A stretch of DNA of 64,000 nucleotides from Saccharomycopsis phalli (lineage: Eukaryota; Ascomycota; Saccharomycetes; Ascoideales; Saccharomycopsidaceae), in the NCBI GenBank assembly GCA_020342235.1, contig CP073212.1, positions 62,001 through 126,000 on the forward strand, given 5' to 3'. Positions 49,804 through 60,446 of the stretch are shown piece by piece. The translations under genes and the position numbers were made by a program. Position 1 is the stretch's first letter; the number at the start of each line of letters is the position of its first letter. The notes under the pieces are model-generated. The model had not been told where the DNA came from. It was given only the letters and a program-made list of their open reading frames with translations, and ran no database searches.

Positions 49804-51786
49804 ATGAACCAGTACCCGGTAATCTTCTGTGGCCCTGTCCCAGCGCCGTTGGCAGAGTTCGCTGATGTCGTCACGTTCCGCCGCCCTGCGGACCTCCTCT
49901 TTGCCTTGACCAGAGTCTCCGAGAACGAGTACGACTTGAGCTTTCCCTTGTTGATTGTCCTTGGCCCGATGCCGCACAAATCTGACGTCCCCAAGTCCTT
50001 GGCCGACTTGTCCTCGGACCAGCTTGCCGCGTTGTTGCGCAGGTTCTTCCGCCACTTGTGCGTCATCGTCACTGACGTCGCCGGCGCTCAGAAGTACAAG
50101 CACGAGATCCAGGTCGACCATCAGCTCTTCCTCAAGAACCGCTACACCCGCATGCAGTCGTGGATAGGCGTTGCCACCTACGGCAACAGCTTGCCTTGCA
50201 CCCTTCTGGAGAAATTGCACCGCCACAGCCAGTTCTCCCGCGCCACGTACCCGCGCTTCCCCAGCTACATGTCCAGCATGAACAAGAAACTCGCGTCTTT
50301 GCTCAGCGGCGACGACGTCTCTACCGACCAGGAATCGTGTTATCTTGCGCTTTTGGTCCGCGAGATCCCCTACGCCTCGATAATCGAGTCCATTCCCGAG
50401 CCGCGCCGCTTCGTGATCGAGCAGTTCCTCATCGAGGCCTGGAACTTCCCCGCGCACTGGCTCTCATACAACGAGCTCGTGTACGCGTGCTTCTTGATCT
50501 TCAAGCGCATCTTCCAGCTTTTTTCCACGTCCCGGCTCGCGCTCCCCGACAGCAGGCTTCTCGCGTTCATTTTTCGCGTCCGCGACTTGTACAACGGCGG
50601 AAACGAGTTCCACAACTTCAGGCATACCGTCGACGTCGTCCAGGCCGTGTTCTTCTACATGCTCAAGCTCCGGCTTCTTCCCCGGACGTCGCTCTTCTCC
50701 AAGAAGATCCTGCTCCATCGCCACTCCGCCCAGCCGGCAGCATCTAACCCAGACACCGTCATCCAGGGCAACGAGCAGACAGTCGGCAACAACGCAGACT
50801 CATCCAAGATACCCGAAGAATTGGACCCCATCATTGAGCATGCTGTCTACCAGCAGGACCCTGCGTCGTACATCGCGTCCCTCACCGTCCCGCCAGGTTG
50901 GGGCGACAGCGTCCCGGAAAACTTCCAGCTCCTCTGCCCAATCAAGGTCTTGTGTCTTGCCATCAGTGCCTTGGGTCACGACAGCGGCCATCCGGGCTTG
51001 ACCAACGCGTTCATCGCCAAGAGCGACTCGCCCTTGCTGTCGATCTTCCCGCAGTCGATCCTCGAAAACTACCACTACATTGTGTTCCACGAGCTGCTCA
51101 AACTCCACTGGCCCGAGCTCTTTGTCAGCGAAAACGTGGCAGAAATCAACAACGGCTCTCCGGTCGACGTCAGCAAACTCATTTGCGAAAGCATCTTGGC
51201 TACCGACATGGAAAGACACTTCTCCTTCATTGAGCAGATCAACACCCTCGAAAAACAGGCCATGGCCGCAAACGCAAAACACGTTGACATCCCAAAAAGC
51301 CTCTTGTGCCAGCTCTTGCTCAAATGCGCGGACATCTCCAACGTCACCCGGCCCCTTCGCCTCAGCGCACGCTGGGGAACCACCTTGGGCCGCGAATTGG
51401 ACGAGATCGCAGTGCTATCAAACTTGCTCGAGTCCAACCGCAAGTTGCATGCAGCTTCCTCCGAGACAGAGCTCAAAAACATCACAAGCACCAGCGACTT
51501 CCAGCGATTAATGACGGCGTACGAGTCCACCGACACGCAGCACGTGCCCCAGTTGATTGAGTTTTTGCGCAGCGGACACTCGCCAGATCCCCCGGCCGAA
51601 GAACCCACGTTAAGACAGCTCATCGACAACAACCCGCGTCTCTCGGGAAGCCAGACGTTCTTTGTCGAGAAGATCAGCTACAAGTTGTTTGCCAAGATCA
51701 GCGACGTGTTGCCCTCGTTGTCGTTCACCAAGACCATCATGGAGAAGAACCTTGCCTTGTGGAAGTCCCTCCAGAATTCTGGCTGA
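49804..51786 (+). CDS. PDE2: high-affinity cAMP phosphodiesterase Pde2
   Basis: A 660-residue class I cyclic nucleotide phosphodiesterase that lowers cAMP and so damps PKA. The metal-binding HD motifs are visible: HNFRH at residues 270-274 and GHDSGHPG at 391-398, then LLKCADISNVTRP further on. The N-terminal third is specific to fungal Pde2. The ATG at 49804 is preferred over 49666, because the extra upstream residues lie in the shared promoter with VTS1 and include the VTS1 start. Third codon positions are very GC-rich, giving long antisense frames that are not genes. A CTG at 51037-51039 lies in SPL-x-SIF, where PDEs usually have Ala. Confidence 0.95.
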   Translation: MNQYPVIFCGPVPAPLAEFADVVTFRRPADLLFALTRVSENEYDLSFPLLIVLGPMPHKSDVPKSLADLSSDQLAALLRRFFRHLCVIVTDVAGAQKYKHEIQVDHQLFLKNRYTRMQSWIGVATYGNSLPCTLLEKLHRHSQFSRATYPRFPSYMSSMNKKLASLLSGDDVSTDQESCYLALLVREIPYASIIESIPEPRRFVIEQFLIEAWNFPAHWLSYNELVYACFLIFKRIFQLFSTSRLALPDSRLLAFIFRVRDLYNGGNEFHNFRHTVDVVQAVFFYMLKLRLLPRTSLFSKKILLHRHSAQPAASNPDTVIQGNEQTVGNNADSSKIPEELDPIIEHAVYQQDPASYIASLTVPPGWGDSVPENFQLLCPIKVLCLAISALGHDSGHPGLTNAFIAKSDSPLLSIFPQSILENYHYIVFHELLKLHWPELFVSENVAEINNGSPVDVSKLICESILATDMERHFSFIEQINTLEKQAMAANAKHVDIPKSLLCQLLLKCADISNVTRPLRLSARWGTTLGRELDEIAVLSNLLESNRKLHAASSETELKNITSTSDFQRLMTAYESTDTQHVPQLIEFLRSGHSPDPPAEEPTLRQLIDNNPRLSGSQTFFVEKISYKLFAKISDVLPSLSFTKTIMEKNLALWKSLQNSG

Positions 51787-52545
51787 ACTTTGTATAAATA
51801 CGCATACTTTTTTCTTTCTTTTTGGCTGGGTTAATAGATTGTATTTTATATCAAGAATCGCCTGTAGTCCCAAAAACCACTCCACAATGCAGCCCATTTG
51901 CTCAGTTACCCTGGAATCTACAAGCCCCGTGACGCCATGTAGCCTAGATCCAGTCTCATTGTCTCCCTCACATTATCCTACATTTGCTATTCCTTTGATT
52001 CCGCTTTTTATCCTCTTCCGCGCCCCTTTGGTCCCACATTCTCATCCCTTTGGCCCACATTTATCTACATCCATGTCCCTCCCACTTGCATACCTACATG
52101 CATATTTTCATCAGCCTCGCCGATTATCAAACCCATTATTATTTACTGCCCTACATCCTCCATCTTTTATATACTCCACCCATTTACCATAGCCACGCTC
52201 CTGTTGCTGTCACAATCCTGTCAAGATCACGTCTGACGCTGTCAAGACTGCCATGCTCAATCAAGCCTGTTTCCCGCAACAATTTGGCAGCTCGACAATC
52301 ACGCCATTGGATCATCTCATAACTTGATCATCCCATAACTTGATTGTCGCATAACTTAAATGGCTTAGACTTCCCATAACTTGAGCAATGCAATGGCGCA
52401 GTGCAGTGGCGCAATCTCACCAACTAAACTTAATTATCATACGTAGATTGGAAACTCTCATACTAAATACTTTTCTTCTTCTAGCTCATGATTAGCCTTG
52501 CCCACCTGTTATATCTCGAGTCAGCTCATCCATCACCCTGCCAGG
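51787..52545. other. convergent intergenic region
   Basis: Pyrimidine-rich on the plus strand. Four copies of a 17-bp ATC(T/C)CATAACTTG-like word lie at about 52310-52384. No gene seen. Confidence 0.55.
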
Positions 52546-54219
52546 TTACTTCTGGTTCCCATTGCCCAACGGAAAGATCATCAGCGTCTTCCGGAGCGGC
52601 TTCTTCGACTCTGCCATGTCCTCCAACGGAAACTCCAAATTGTCAATATACCGCTTAAACTGGCCATTGGTCCACGCTCCTCCAATGGTATACACATTGT
52701 TATTCACAAAAATCAAGCACAGGCCAACCTTCCCGTTGGTACACGAACAATACTGGTCGTTCATCTTCTTCAACGCCATTGCTTTTTGGAAAATCAGCCA
52801 CTTCAACACATACTTGCTTGCTACCGCACTGATTTTCCGCGAAAACAGTTCCAAGGAGTCGCGTTCAATCGACTCCATCACCAGCGAAACCACGCCTTCA
52901 TCGTCAAGTTGCTTCTCAAATTCACTGCAATGAAGGGTCTGAGGCTTTAGCTGCTTGTAGGTCCATTCCCCCTTCACAAGGTTGAAGATCGGCACTATAC
53001 AATCGTCTGCCGATGTAATATCACGCGAGACCGTAGTTCCATCCAAGGTAGAGTATCCCCCGTAAAAGTACACGCTATCTTGCATCAAAATAATCGTGTG
53101 ATATGCTCTTTGACAAAAGTACTGCCGCTGCTGGATACTCGACCATGTCCTAGACCCTACACAAAACCTCCACATTTCAATGGAAATTTGCCCGGTCTCG
53201 TCACAACCTCCATGGACCAATAACGAAATCTCATCAGTTTCGGGGTTCTTATACTTTGTGGATGCATGGAAGGCCGTCGCAAAAGGTGTGACCTCAGATA
53301 CGATTTCCTCCACGAGAATCTCGTCCAGTGTCCTAAGAAAGTTTCGCGACCCCGTCTCATAAACAAAGAGTTTTATAGAATATAAGCTGTTTGTCGCCTT
53401 CATATCTTTAGTGTACCCACCAAACATGTACATCTGGACCTCGCCCTCCTCACCTTCTACTACCGTCAAGGAGTGACCAAATCGCTGGAAAACCAGCTTG
53501 TCCTCGCAAATCACCGTGTAACGTTTTACAGCTAGGCTCACGGTGTCAAAAATCCACGCCTCATCATTTATCACCACCTCTTTGTCAACCAACTTGAATC
53601 CTCCACTGATGAAAATGTACCGGTCCAGAATACACACTGCTGCACAGCAGTTGAGTGCAAATGGGAACTCAAAACTGACCCGGTGAAAGAGATCCAAGTC
53701 AGTGTCTAAAGTATACATTTCATTATTGGCCACGGTCCGAGTGATCCACCCAAGTAACGGACTTGGATAATTAGTCTCAGGGTCCACTGACGGGACTTCG
53801 GAGTCATGCTGCGTCAAGCCGCCAAAGATGAATATTTTAGACCCTACAGCGACACTTGTGCTGTACACCAACGGCGGGCACGGAACCTCTCCAAAAATCA
53901 CCGGGAATTGTACAATCAATCCGACTGGGCCCTGACTTGTCAGGGTTTGCTTATCTTCAATAGAATCGTCAATATCAATATTAATGTCGGGCTTCCATGC
54001 ATTACGCGGAATCCGTGTCTTGGGATCCAGCATTATACTAGCCACTTTACTAAAATAGTAGTACTGGAGCTTCTCGATCTCGTACTGTCGCTGGTTCATG
54101 AGCTGCTCATAATCGCCGATTTGAAGCACCGGGTCATCAAGTGACCCGGCTTTGGCTTTTGCGTATAATTCCACGTATTCGTTGTGCAAAATATCCTTGT
54201 AGTCAAGGTATTGTCCCAT
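52546..54219 (-). CDS. kelch-repeat protein, possibly Gpb1/Gpb2-like
   Basis: A 557-residue protein. An N-terminal helical segment of about 90 residues (residues 30-70 contain QRQYEIEKLQYYYFSKVASIML) precedes six or so kelch blades, seen as IFIFGGLTQ, IFISGGFKLV, VQMYMFGGYTKD, LLVHGGCDETG, VYFYGGYSTLDG and NVYTIGGAW. It should form a beta-propeller. Yeast Gpb1/Gpb2 (Krh2/Krh1) are kelch proteins that restrain PKA and stabilise Ira1/2, but they are longer. The PDE2 neighbour is suggestive yet gives no proof. Kel1-type polarity proteins are less likely as they have long coiled coils. Confidence 0.6.
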   Translation of the reverse strand: MGQYLDYKDILHNEYVELYAKAKAGSLDDPVLQIGDYEQLMNQRQYEIEKLQYYYFSKVASIMLDPKTRIPRNAWKPDINIDIDDSIEDKQTLTSQGPVGLIVQFPVIFGEVPCPPLVYSTSVAVGSKIFIFGGLTQHDSEVPSVDPETNYPSPLLGWITRTVANNEMYTLDTDLDLFHRVSFEFPFALNCCAAVCILDRYIFISGGFKLVDKEVVINDEAWIFDTVSLAVKRYTVICEDKLVFQRFGHSLTVVEGEEGEVQMYMFGGYTKDMKATNSLYSIKLFVYETGSRNFLRTLDEILVEEIVSEVTPFATAFHASTKYKNPETDEISLLVHGGCDETGQISIEMWRFCVGSRTWSSIQQRQYFCQRAYHTIILMQDSVYFYGGYSTLDGTTVSRDITSADDCIVPIFNLVKGEWTYKQLKPQTLHCSEFEKQLDDEGVVSLVMESIERDSLELFSRKISAVASKYVLKWLIFQKAMALKKMNDQYCSCTNGKVGLCLIFVNNNVYTIGGAWTNGQFKRYIDNLEFPLEDMAESKKPLRKTLMIFPLGNGNQK

Positions 54220-54563
54220 TGTGGGTTTTTTTTTTGTCTCTATACACTTTCATGTTGCCGATTGCCAGGGCTTCAAATGCCAAGACAAGACAGGTCACAT
54301 GATCAAGATTGATGATGAGTGAAATATGTTGTAATATCACGTGGATATGACAGGGACCAAGGTGTGAGGTACAATGTGAATTATATTGAGTGTCAGGTAC
54401 GCTAAAAGAGAAATATGTGTATTTCGGGAATAAGGGCAAATTCAGGTGAATAGACAAAGTGCCCAATGTAGACGCAAGTGAGATATTTCGCTCTTTGTCA
54501 CGTGCACATATAGAATGGCATACCAGTCAACATTAATACCTCGGATCCCCGTTACTTATCACA
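54220..54563. other. divergent promoter between kelch gene and PLP-enzyme gene
   Basis: 344 bp. CACGTG cores are at 54338-54343 and 54499-54504; the second is 60 bp before the PLP-enzyme ATG. A TATA-like ATATAG follows it. A T tract lies right before the kelch gene start. Confidence 0.5.
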
Positions 54564-55808
54564 ATGTCCAGTTTTGGCAAACAGTTGCGTGACACACACT
54601 TCACTGGATTCCATGATAATGTTCTTGTCTTGAACCACGGGGCTTATGGAGGCACTACTCCCGCGCTTTTGGACACCAAGTTCGAGATTCTCAGGGACTT
54701 GATGGGATTCCCTGACGAATTCTACCGGCACACACTATACAAAAAGTCTTTAGAAGCCCGACAGGCTGTTGCTGATTTGGTTAACTGTGACGTCAACAAC
54801 TTGGTACTTGTCAACAACGCAACAACAGCCGTCAATTCTGTGGTTCGGTCGTTTCCTTTCCAAAAAGGTGACGTCATAATCTGCTTCTCAGTCATTTACG
54901 GTGCCTGCTACCATACTTTGCAGTTTTTGGAGAAGCAGGTCGGGGTGGTTCTCAAGAAAATCGATATTACATATCCGATTTCCAACGAAGAGATTATCGA
55001 CAAATTCGAAAAAGTCGCGGCGGAAGTCACCCAGAGCCGCCCAAAGCACGTCATGGCGTTTTTTGACGGCATTTCGTCAACTCCGGCTGTACTTTTTCCA
55101 TGGCAGCAGCTCGTCAAGTTGTGCAAGAAGATGGACATTCTCTCGTTTGTGGACGCCGCACACTACGTCGGATTACTTCCAATTGACCTCCAAATAGATA
55201 AGCCCGACTTCTTTTGCTCAAACCTCCACAAGTGGTTGTTTGTGCCAAACTCAGCGGCATTCTTATATGTAGCTCCACAGCACCATGGAAAGATCCACTC
55301 GCTTCCAATTAGTGCGGTTTATAACAAGTCTGGTGACAACAATCCTACGATTTTGGGCGACCAGTTTGCATATACCAGCACACTTGACTATTCGTCGATG
55401 CTTGCTGTTCCTGCTGCCATAAAATTCAGACAGGAATTGGGCGGCGAAGACGCAATCATCAAGTATAACTTGGCACTTGCCAAGGAAGCCAGCAGCTACA
55501 TTGTAGCCCATTGGCCAGGAAGCGAGATTCTCCTGGGTAAGGAGGACGACATTGTCACAGCAATGTTCAATATCAAGATCCCTGGCTTTGACGGACTCAG
55601 TGATGAAAATTTGCTCAAAGTTGTAGACTTTTTGAATGAGTACTTGAGAGTTGAGAAGCGGACTTATATTCCTGTCTTTTTATACAACCATGGTTTGTGG
55701 TCTCGATGGAGTGCTCAGATTTACTTGGAATTGGACGATTTCAAGTGGGGATTGTCTGCTATGAAGGACGCGGTTGAAGCCTGGAAAAAAAAGAGAAGCT
55801 TAGAATAA
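54564..55808 (+). CDS. class V PLP-dependent enzyme, Egt2/cysteine-desulfurase-like
   Basis: A 414-residue class V aminotransferase-fold enzyme. VFNHG-like NHGAYGGTTP (residues 24-33) binds substrate. NNATTAVNSVVRSF (84-97) contacts the cofactor phosphate. Asp197 and His200 in VDAAH, and Lys223 in SNLHKWLF, complete the PLP site. The group includes fungal hercynylcysteine sulfoxide lyase (S. pombe Egt2, ergothioneine synthesis), isopenicillin-N-epimerase-like proteins and cysteine desulfurases. The short NHG N-terminus fits the Egt2 group. No egt1-like gene is in the window, so ergothioneine synthesis is only a possibility. No mitochondrial presequence, so it is not Nfs1. Confidence 0.72.
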   Translation: MSSFGKQLRDTHFTGFHDNVLVLNHGAYGGTTPALLDTKFEILRDLMGFPDEFYRHTLYKKSLEARQAVADLVNCDVNNLVLVNNATTAVNSVVRSFPFQKGDVIICFSVIYGACYHTLQFLEKQVGVVLKKIDITYPISNEEIIDKFEKVAAEVTQSRPKHVMAFFDGISSTPAVLFPWQQLVKLCKKMDILSFVDAAHYVGLLPIDLQIDKPDFFCSNLHKWLFVPNSAAFLYVAPQHHGKIHSLPISAVYNKSGDNNPTILGDQFAYTSTLDYSSMLAVPAAIKFRQELGGEDAIIKYNLALAKEASSYIVAHWPGSEILLGKEDDIVTAMFNIKIPGFDGLSDENLLKVVDFLNEYLRVEKRTYIPVFLYNHGLWSRWSAQIYLELDDFKWGLSAMKDAVEAWKKKRSLE

Positions 55809-56204
55809 AAATTCAACTGAAGATTTGTGTTTTGGTATATATTGTAGTACGACATGCTAAAAACGTAGCATGTGAATAGCACACATGGAGAAACCTCTAG
55901 AACCAGGACATGTGCTTGGCTTGGTATTTTCTGGTTCTTTAAACGAAATTGGCACTTTTGTAAAAATCTTAAGGTACATGGAGTATTTACATTATGTGTA
56001 TTTCTGACACCAAGATGAACACAATAAACAAAATTCATGAAGAATTCTTGAGTAAAAATATATTCGTCAAATAACCGTGGCATCGGAGACAATATATAGC
56101 TAAATACAAAAATATTATTATTATTATTAACCGAATTCACGGTATAATCAGCCCAAGCATCACGTGACACTGTGTAAATATCACAGATTGACAGAAATGT
56201 ACCA
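55809..56204. other. intergenic region
   Basis: AT-rich. A (TTA)n run is near 56114-56130. CACGTG lies at 56161-56166, within ATCACGTGAC, 39 bp before the next ATG. Confidence 0.5.
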
Positions 56205-56825
56205 ATGGCCCCAACGTAAGTAATCTTTGTTTAAAAACCACGCTAATTCAGAACTGTTTTTCTTAAAGTCTCCAATGACAGTGTCATTCCCATTCGGATA
56301 TTCATTAACCGGAAATCGATACTCAAGTCGATTCAAGACAACATCAGTAACAATGAAATGTTCGAGACTGTAATGTCGGTTTCTGAGAGCGCCAATTCGA
56401 TAATCCGACTTAAAAGAGCGCACAAAATCCGGCTTTCCAACAACGACATAAACAGAGTATTAATGGAGTTTCGTCCTGAGTTTTTGGAACTATTCTTCAA
56501 GACAGATGTGCAAGATTTGGAGGCCCGGTCGGTGTTCAAGACCAGTTTGAGTGAGGATTTTCACAATAACAAGGAATGGTACGGGGTGCAGTTGGAAAAG
56601 AGTGGGTGGATGATTGAGTTGTTGCTACGGAAAAATGACGTTGAAATATTCAGAGGACAGACATTAAACAGCGGGTATGGCAGCTATATGGCATTGTTGG
56701 CTCGGGAAAATGAGTTTAAGTTTGGGCAGGAGGACGACAATAAAGCCGAGATGACTATCAAGTATCGTGGATTGAATATCTTGGGCAAGGGTGTGGTGAT
56801 ACATATTTTGCAGAGACCAAGATAG
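56205..56825 (+). CDS. orphan protein with an 11-nt first exon
   Basis: Exon 1 is 56205-56215 (ATGGCCCCAAC); exon 2 most likely starts at 56252, giving 194 residues. The joined start MAPTTVFLKVSNDSVIPIRI continues in frame into a long conserved-looking body. An alternative acceptor at 56281 is also in frame (36 versus 66 nt intron). I do not recognise the family. The protein is mixed alpha/beta with clear hydrophobic alternation (LRKNDVEIFRGQ, MTIKYRGLNILGKGVVIHIL), lacks low complexity and ends with a basic tail, so it is probably a folded subunit of a complex. Without splicing the first ATG is 56358. Confidence 0.6.
56216..56251 (+). other. spliceosomal intron (36 nt, or 66 nt by an alternative acceptor)
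   Basis: Donor GTAAGT, branch-like CGCTAAT, then TCAG. The close branch-to-acceptor spacing resembles that of the MRPL51 intron. The acceptor at 56280-56281 would also keep frame. Confidence 0.5.
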
Positions 56826-57869
56826 CTATATTGCCAACAGATTTTTGTTGCAATAACCAGACTGTTACAATTGACTCATGTGTGTATAATGATACATTTT
56901 ACAGTTGCTCAGCTGAAGTTCAATCATTGCAGGAGGTATAAAAGCCAATTACATGTTCAGCGCGGTTACCAACCACTCTTTCCACAGGAACATTAACATC
57001 CATAGTTGCATCCTAGCAAATTAGTGGCTTCTATAGTCTCTATTGATAATTATTCATTGCAACTATTTTGAATTTTCTCCATTTCCAAAGTTGAAGGCTT
57101 TGCAGTTTGATGTAGTTGATAGATAAAATGCTACTCAATAGGAGTACAGTCATAATTAACAAAATATGGCACTTGTGGAATTCTCTATTCTGAATTTGGT
57201 TGATAAATAGGATCTTTAGTAAATGGGCGAGTATTTTGTGAGCTTAGGATTGTTGTGTAGATTTGTGGTAGTCAGTAGAATCTGAAGAATTAATAGAAGA
57301 GGTACATTCTCAAGGGAATATCCAACTATATATTTTGTTACTTTTTTGGAGTAGAATAGGAGGTCTTTTATTTGGCTTTTATGCTTAACATAGTTTTGAA
57401 TTGTCGTGGTTCAACCGTCTGCCGACTGAATTTGTATACTAAATACACCTGGTCAATAGTGGCGGAGGAATTATTCATATACCTGGCAAGATAATCCCTG
57501 ACATTATGCATGGACATCAGCCATCTTCTATAAGAAGAGGAGATTTCCACTGGCTTAGGAGGACAATTATTCTTTCGTTACCACACCCATCCGGATATTC
57601 AATCCCGAGCAACAAAACAATTACTTGAGAAGTTTATCGAACTAATCTAAATTATCATGGCAAACCGTGCTGGTAAATCTAAACATCAATACATGTAATT
57701 ATACATGTATGATCGTTTTATGGAACCTCAACTATTACGTCACTAGATGAATGGTAGACAAAAAGCTGTCTGGCGACAATGAGGAGTTGAATAATTTACA
57801 TACATTAGAGTCTAATGAGGTACCTGGTCTACTTGGGCATTTTCTTTATCATATTATTCATAGCACCCA
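56826..57869. other. convergent intergenic region
   Basis: AT-rich, 1 kb, no gene recognised. Small leftward frame at 57368-57550 lacks features. Confidence 0.55.
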
Positions 57870-60446
57870 CTAACTGTTGGAAACGCTGTGGTTCATCGGG
57901 TTTGGAGTCAACTCGGATTTAAAAAAGACATTTTCAAAGTTGGAGAAGTTGTTTGGTACCGGGTTGTTGTCGTTGTTGATGAAAACGGGATTCAGCGGTT
58001 CATTGTCCAATGATATGTCCAAGGGAATGTCCAATGGAATGTCCAACGGGATGTTCAACAACTGAGCCAAGCCAAGGGAGCCGTCTGCGGCAAACTCAGA
58101 GAATAGACTCATGTCAAGCTCCATTTCGTTGGAGGATGCCTCGGTTTTGACGCTCTGCAGACTTTCTGTCGTGGGCTGTCTCTCCATTGGCTGGACTTGC
58201 TCCAAAGCATCGATGGAACTTTCCAACTCGCGCTCCTGCTTCTCGACACGTCTGGTGCGTTTTTTCTTCTTTCCGGTAGAGTTTGGCGGCGACAAGATGG
58301 CCTGGATGGCGTCATCGAGGGTCTTTGTGCAGGCTACGGTTAGACATCCCGGGGCCTCGATTTTTGTCTCTAGTTTCAAGTCGCTGACGAGGTTGACGAG
58401 GGTGAGGCGTAAATCCTGGAAGAGATGGCCGCCACGGGCGTATTCTAGGGCGGATTTTGCGGCTAGAAGCGCGTAGCGGGCGCGCATTCTTGAAGGGTTG
58501 AGAGGTATGGCGAGGATGTAGTTCTGGAGGGACATGTGGTTTGTGATGCTGAGGATGGTGCATGATGCTTGGTGGATTGTGATGTAGGAGGAGGAGCCGC
58601 GGGAGGAGTGTAGTTCTGTGGCAAGTACCGGGAGGTATATGAGGAGTTTTGCCTGGTAGTAGAAGGTGACCAATATGAGGATCTTGTTGTTGTAGCTGCG
58701 GAAGTCTGGTGATTTCGGGTCGAAGCGGAGGTCTGGAGGCAAGTCCTTGCGCCAGGACTCGAGCAAGTTTTCGAGTAGGATGCAGGACTTTCGGAGGGAG
58801 TCTGGGGTGATGCCTCCGCGCCTGAAGATGGAGTCGAGGATGTTACCGAGGATCTTTGAGTAGCGCATTACTGCGAGGGAGATGCCCGAGACTTTGCCGA
58901 CCAAGGACAACTTTGAGTTGTTGACGATCAATATGTTTGTGTTGTGGTCGTCGCCCAAGCTGTCGTTTGCAAACGGAAGCGCGCACTCGATCTCGTAGTC
59001 CTTGATGAGCCGCGGGACGCCTAGCTGGAGCGATGCGAATGCGTCGAGGCTGTAGATGCACCAGAAGAGGATGCGGCGTTCGGACTGCTGGATTTTCGAC
59101 ACTGTGGTTCCCTTTGTGCCCAAGACTGCGGACGGGCAGCGATGGAGGCGCAATTGCTGAGCCATGGAGACGACTTTGCCACGGAGCACGTAGGAAGTGT
59201 CGGTGTTTCCGACATGGAGGCTGTATAGCAATGCCAAGGTGAGGATCTGGAGGGACTGGATGCAGCACAGGGCAACCAATGAGGACTCGACCAACTGGCG
59301 GACGAGTTTGTCGTAGTAGCGGAACGCGGCGGACCATTCTGGGTCGATGGAATCGTTTGGCACGTCGCCGCGGTACTTTGAGCTGTGTTTCTTGCCGAGA
59401 AGCGCAATCACGACGACAAGAAGGAGAATGGCGCCGAACTTCTCCTGGCCAAACAAGGCGTTGTCGTTGAACTTGTTTTCTGCGCTGGCGGTCGCCTGGA
59501 TGTACTTTTTGAGGAACTGCTGCTGGTCAAGAATCGGGCAGGTTGCTGCCCAGTGCTGGAAGAAAAACGTCACAAGCTGGTCCAAGTCGACGCGCGGCGG
59601 GAGCTTCAAGCTCGTAAAGAAGAGATACGACTCGGCCTTGGTCGCTGCGGCAAAGTTGATGTTCCGGAGGTTCGGCACGTGCTCCTCGTGCTGGGTCGCC
59701 GACTCGTGCGGGAACTTGAGAAGCGCAAGCGACCGCGCAGTAAGCACTGCAGGAGTGGATGCGTACCCATATATCCCGCCGATCTTCGCCACCAACGACG
59801 GGATGAAGAGCGTCTCCTCCGTGGTGCGCGGCGTCGCCATCGCCACTAACTCGGCAATGCTGTTTTTCACGTGAGTCTTGTCATGCTCCATCGACGCAAT
59901 TGTGAGCGCAGCCTGGGTTCCTGGCGCGTCCTTTTGCTCAAACGACACGTTGAAGAAGCTAAACTCCGGCCGCTCGACGCTGGCAAGCGACGCGGCATCG
60001 TCGTCACCAAGAATCGACGTCGGCCGCTCATGCACCGAATGTGGGTAATTCACGCACCCACAGCCGTCGTGGCCCGGCCCATGGGCCTCCTCGAAAAGCA
60101 GCAAGTTCAGTGAGCTCAACTGGAGGTCCAAGGCCCCTTTGATCAGCGGAGTCGGCGACATCTCCTGGCCCAACTGCTCGTCCTTCAAACTCAAAAGCGC
60201 CTGCAACTTCCGGGTCTCTGCCTGCAACTCCCTCACCCGCTCCTCCAAGCTCTCAGTGTAGCCCCGAGGAAATGCCCGCTTCGAGAGCCGGTCGCTGATC
60301 TTGCACTCGAACCCAACTGCAGCACACTGGGAACACTGGGGTCGTTTGCCGTCGCACTTGGTCTTCTTCGACCGGCACCGGTCGCATGCCTGTGCCACCC
60401 GCTCGATGCCGTCAACGGACTTGATTACTTTCGTTTTGCGCAGCAT
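57870..60446 (-). CDS. CAT8: Zn2Cys6 transcription factor, Cat8-like
   Basis: An 858-residue regulator. The zinc cluster uses Cys21, 24, 31, 38, 41 and 48 ([20 protein letters not shown], then QCAAVGFEC). The following [26 protein letters not shown] is the Cat8-type linker and dimerisation helix. A fungal regulatory (middle homology) domain covers about residues 280-560. The C-terminus has an acidic, Asn/Pro-rich activation-type tail with an IPLD repeat near 815-828. Yeast Cat8 turns on gluconeogenic and glyoxylate genes on non-fermentable carbon. S. cerevisiae Cat8 is much longer (1433), so this is a compact form. GC-rich coding gives long antisense frames. Confidence 0.85.
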   Translation of the reverse strand: MLRKTKVIKSVDGIERVAQACDRCRSKKTKCDGKRPQCSQCAAVGFECKISDRLSKRAFPRGYTESLEERVRELQAETRKLQALLSLKDEQLGQEMSPTPLIKGALDLQLSSLNLLLFEEAHGPGHDGCGCVNYPHSVHERPTSILGDDDAASLASVERPEFSFFNVSFEQKDAPGTQAALTIASMEHDKTHVKNSIAELVAMATPRTTEETLFIPSLVAKIGGIYGYASTPAVLTARSLALLKFPHESATQHEEHVPNLRNINFAAATKAESYLFFTSLKLPPRVDLDQLVTFFFQHWAATCPILDQQQFLKKYIQATASAENKFNDNALFGQEKFGAILLLVVVIALLGKKHSSKYRGDVPNDSIDPEWSAAFRYYDKLVRQLVESSLVALCCIQSLQILTLALLYSLHVGNTDTSYVLRGKVVSMAQQLRLHRCPSAVLGTKGTTVSKIQQSERRILFWCIYSLDAFASLQLGVPRLIKDYEIECALPFANDSLGDDHNTNILIVNNSKLSLVGKVSGISLAVMRYSKILGNILDSIFRRGGITPDSLRKSCILLENLLESWRKDLPPDLRFDPKSPDFRSYNNKILILVTFYYQAKLLIYLPVLATELHSSRGSSSYITIHQASCTILSITNHMSLQNYILAIPLNPSRMRARYALLAAKSALEYARGGHLFQDLRLTLVNLVSDLKLETKIEAPGCLTVACTKTLDDAIQAILSPPNSTGKKKKRTRRVEKQERELESSIDALEQVQPMERQPTTESLQSVKTEASSNEMELDMSLFSEFAADGSLGLAQLLNIPLDIPLDIPLDISLDNEPLNPVFINNDNNPVPNNFSNFENVFFKSELTPNPMNHSVSNS

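Noticed and set aside
49645-51632. Several long antisense frames across PDE2
   Set aside because: They follow from the high GC3 of PDE2, which removes stops on the other strand. PDE2 itself has full catalytic motifs.
58843-59874. Long overlapping frames inside CAT8
   Set aside because: Same cause as in PDE2: GC-rich coding DNA. No protein-like motifs.
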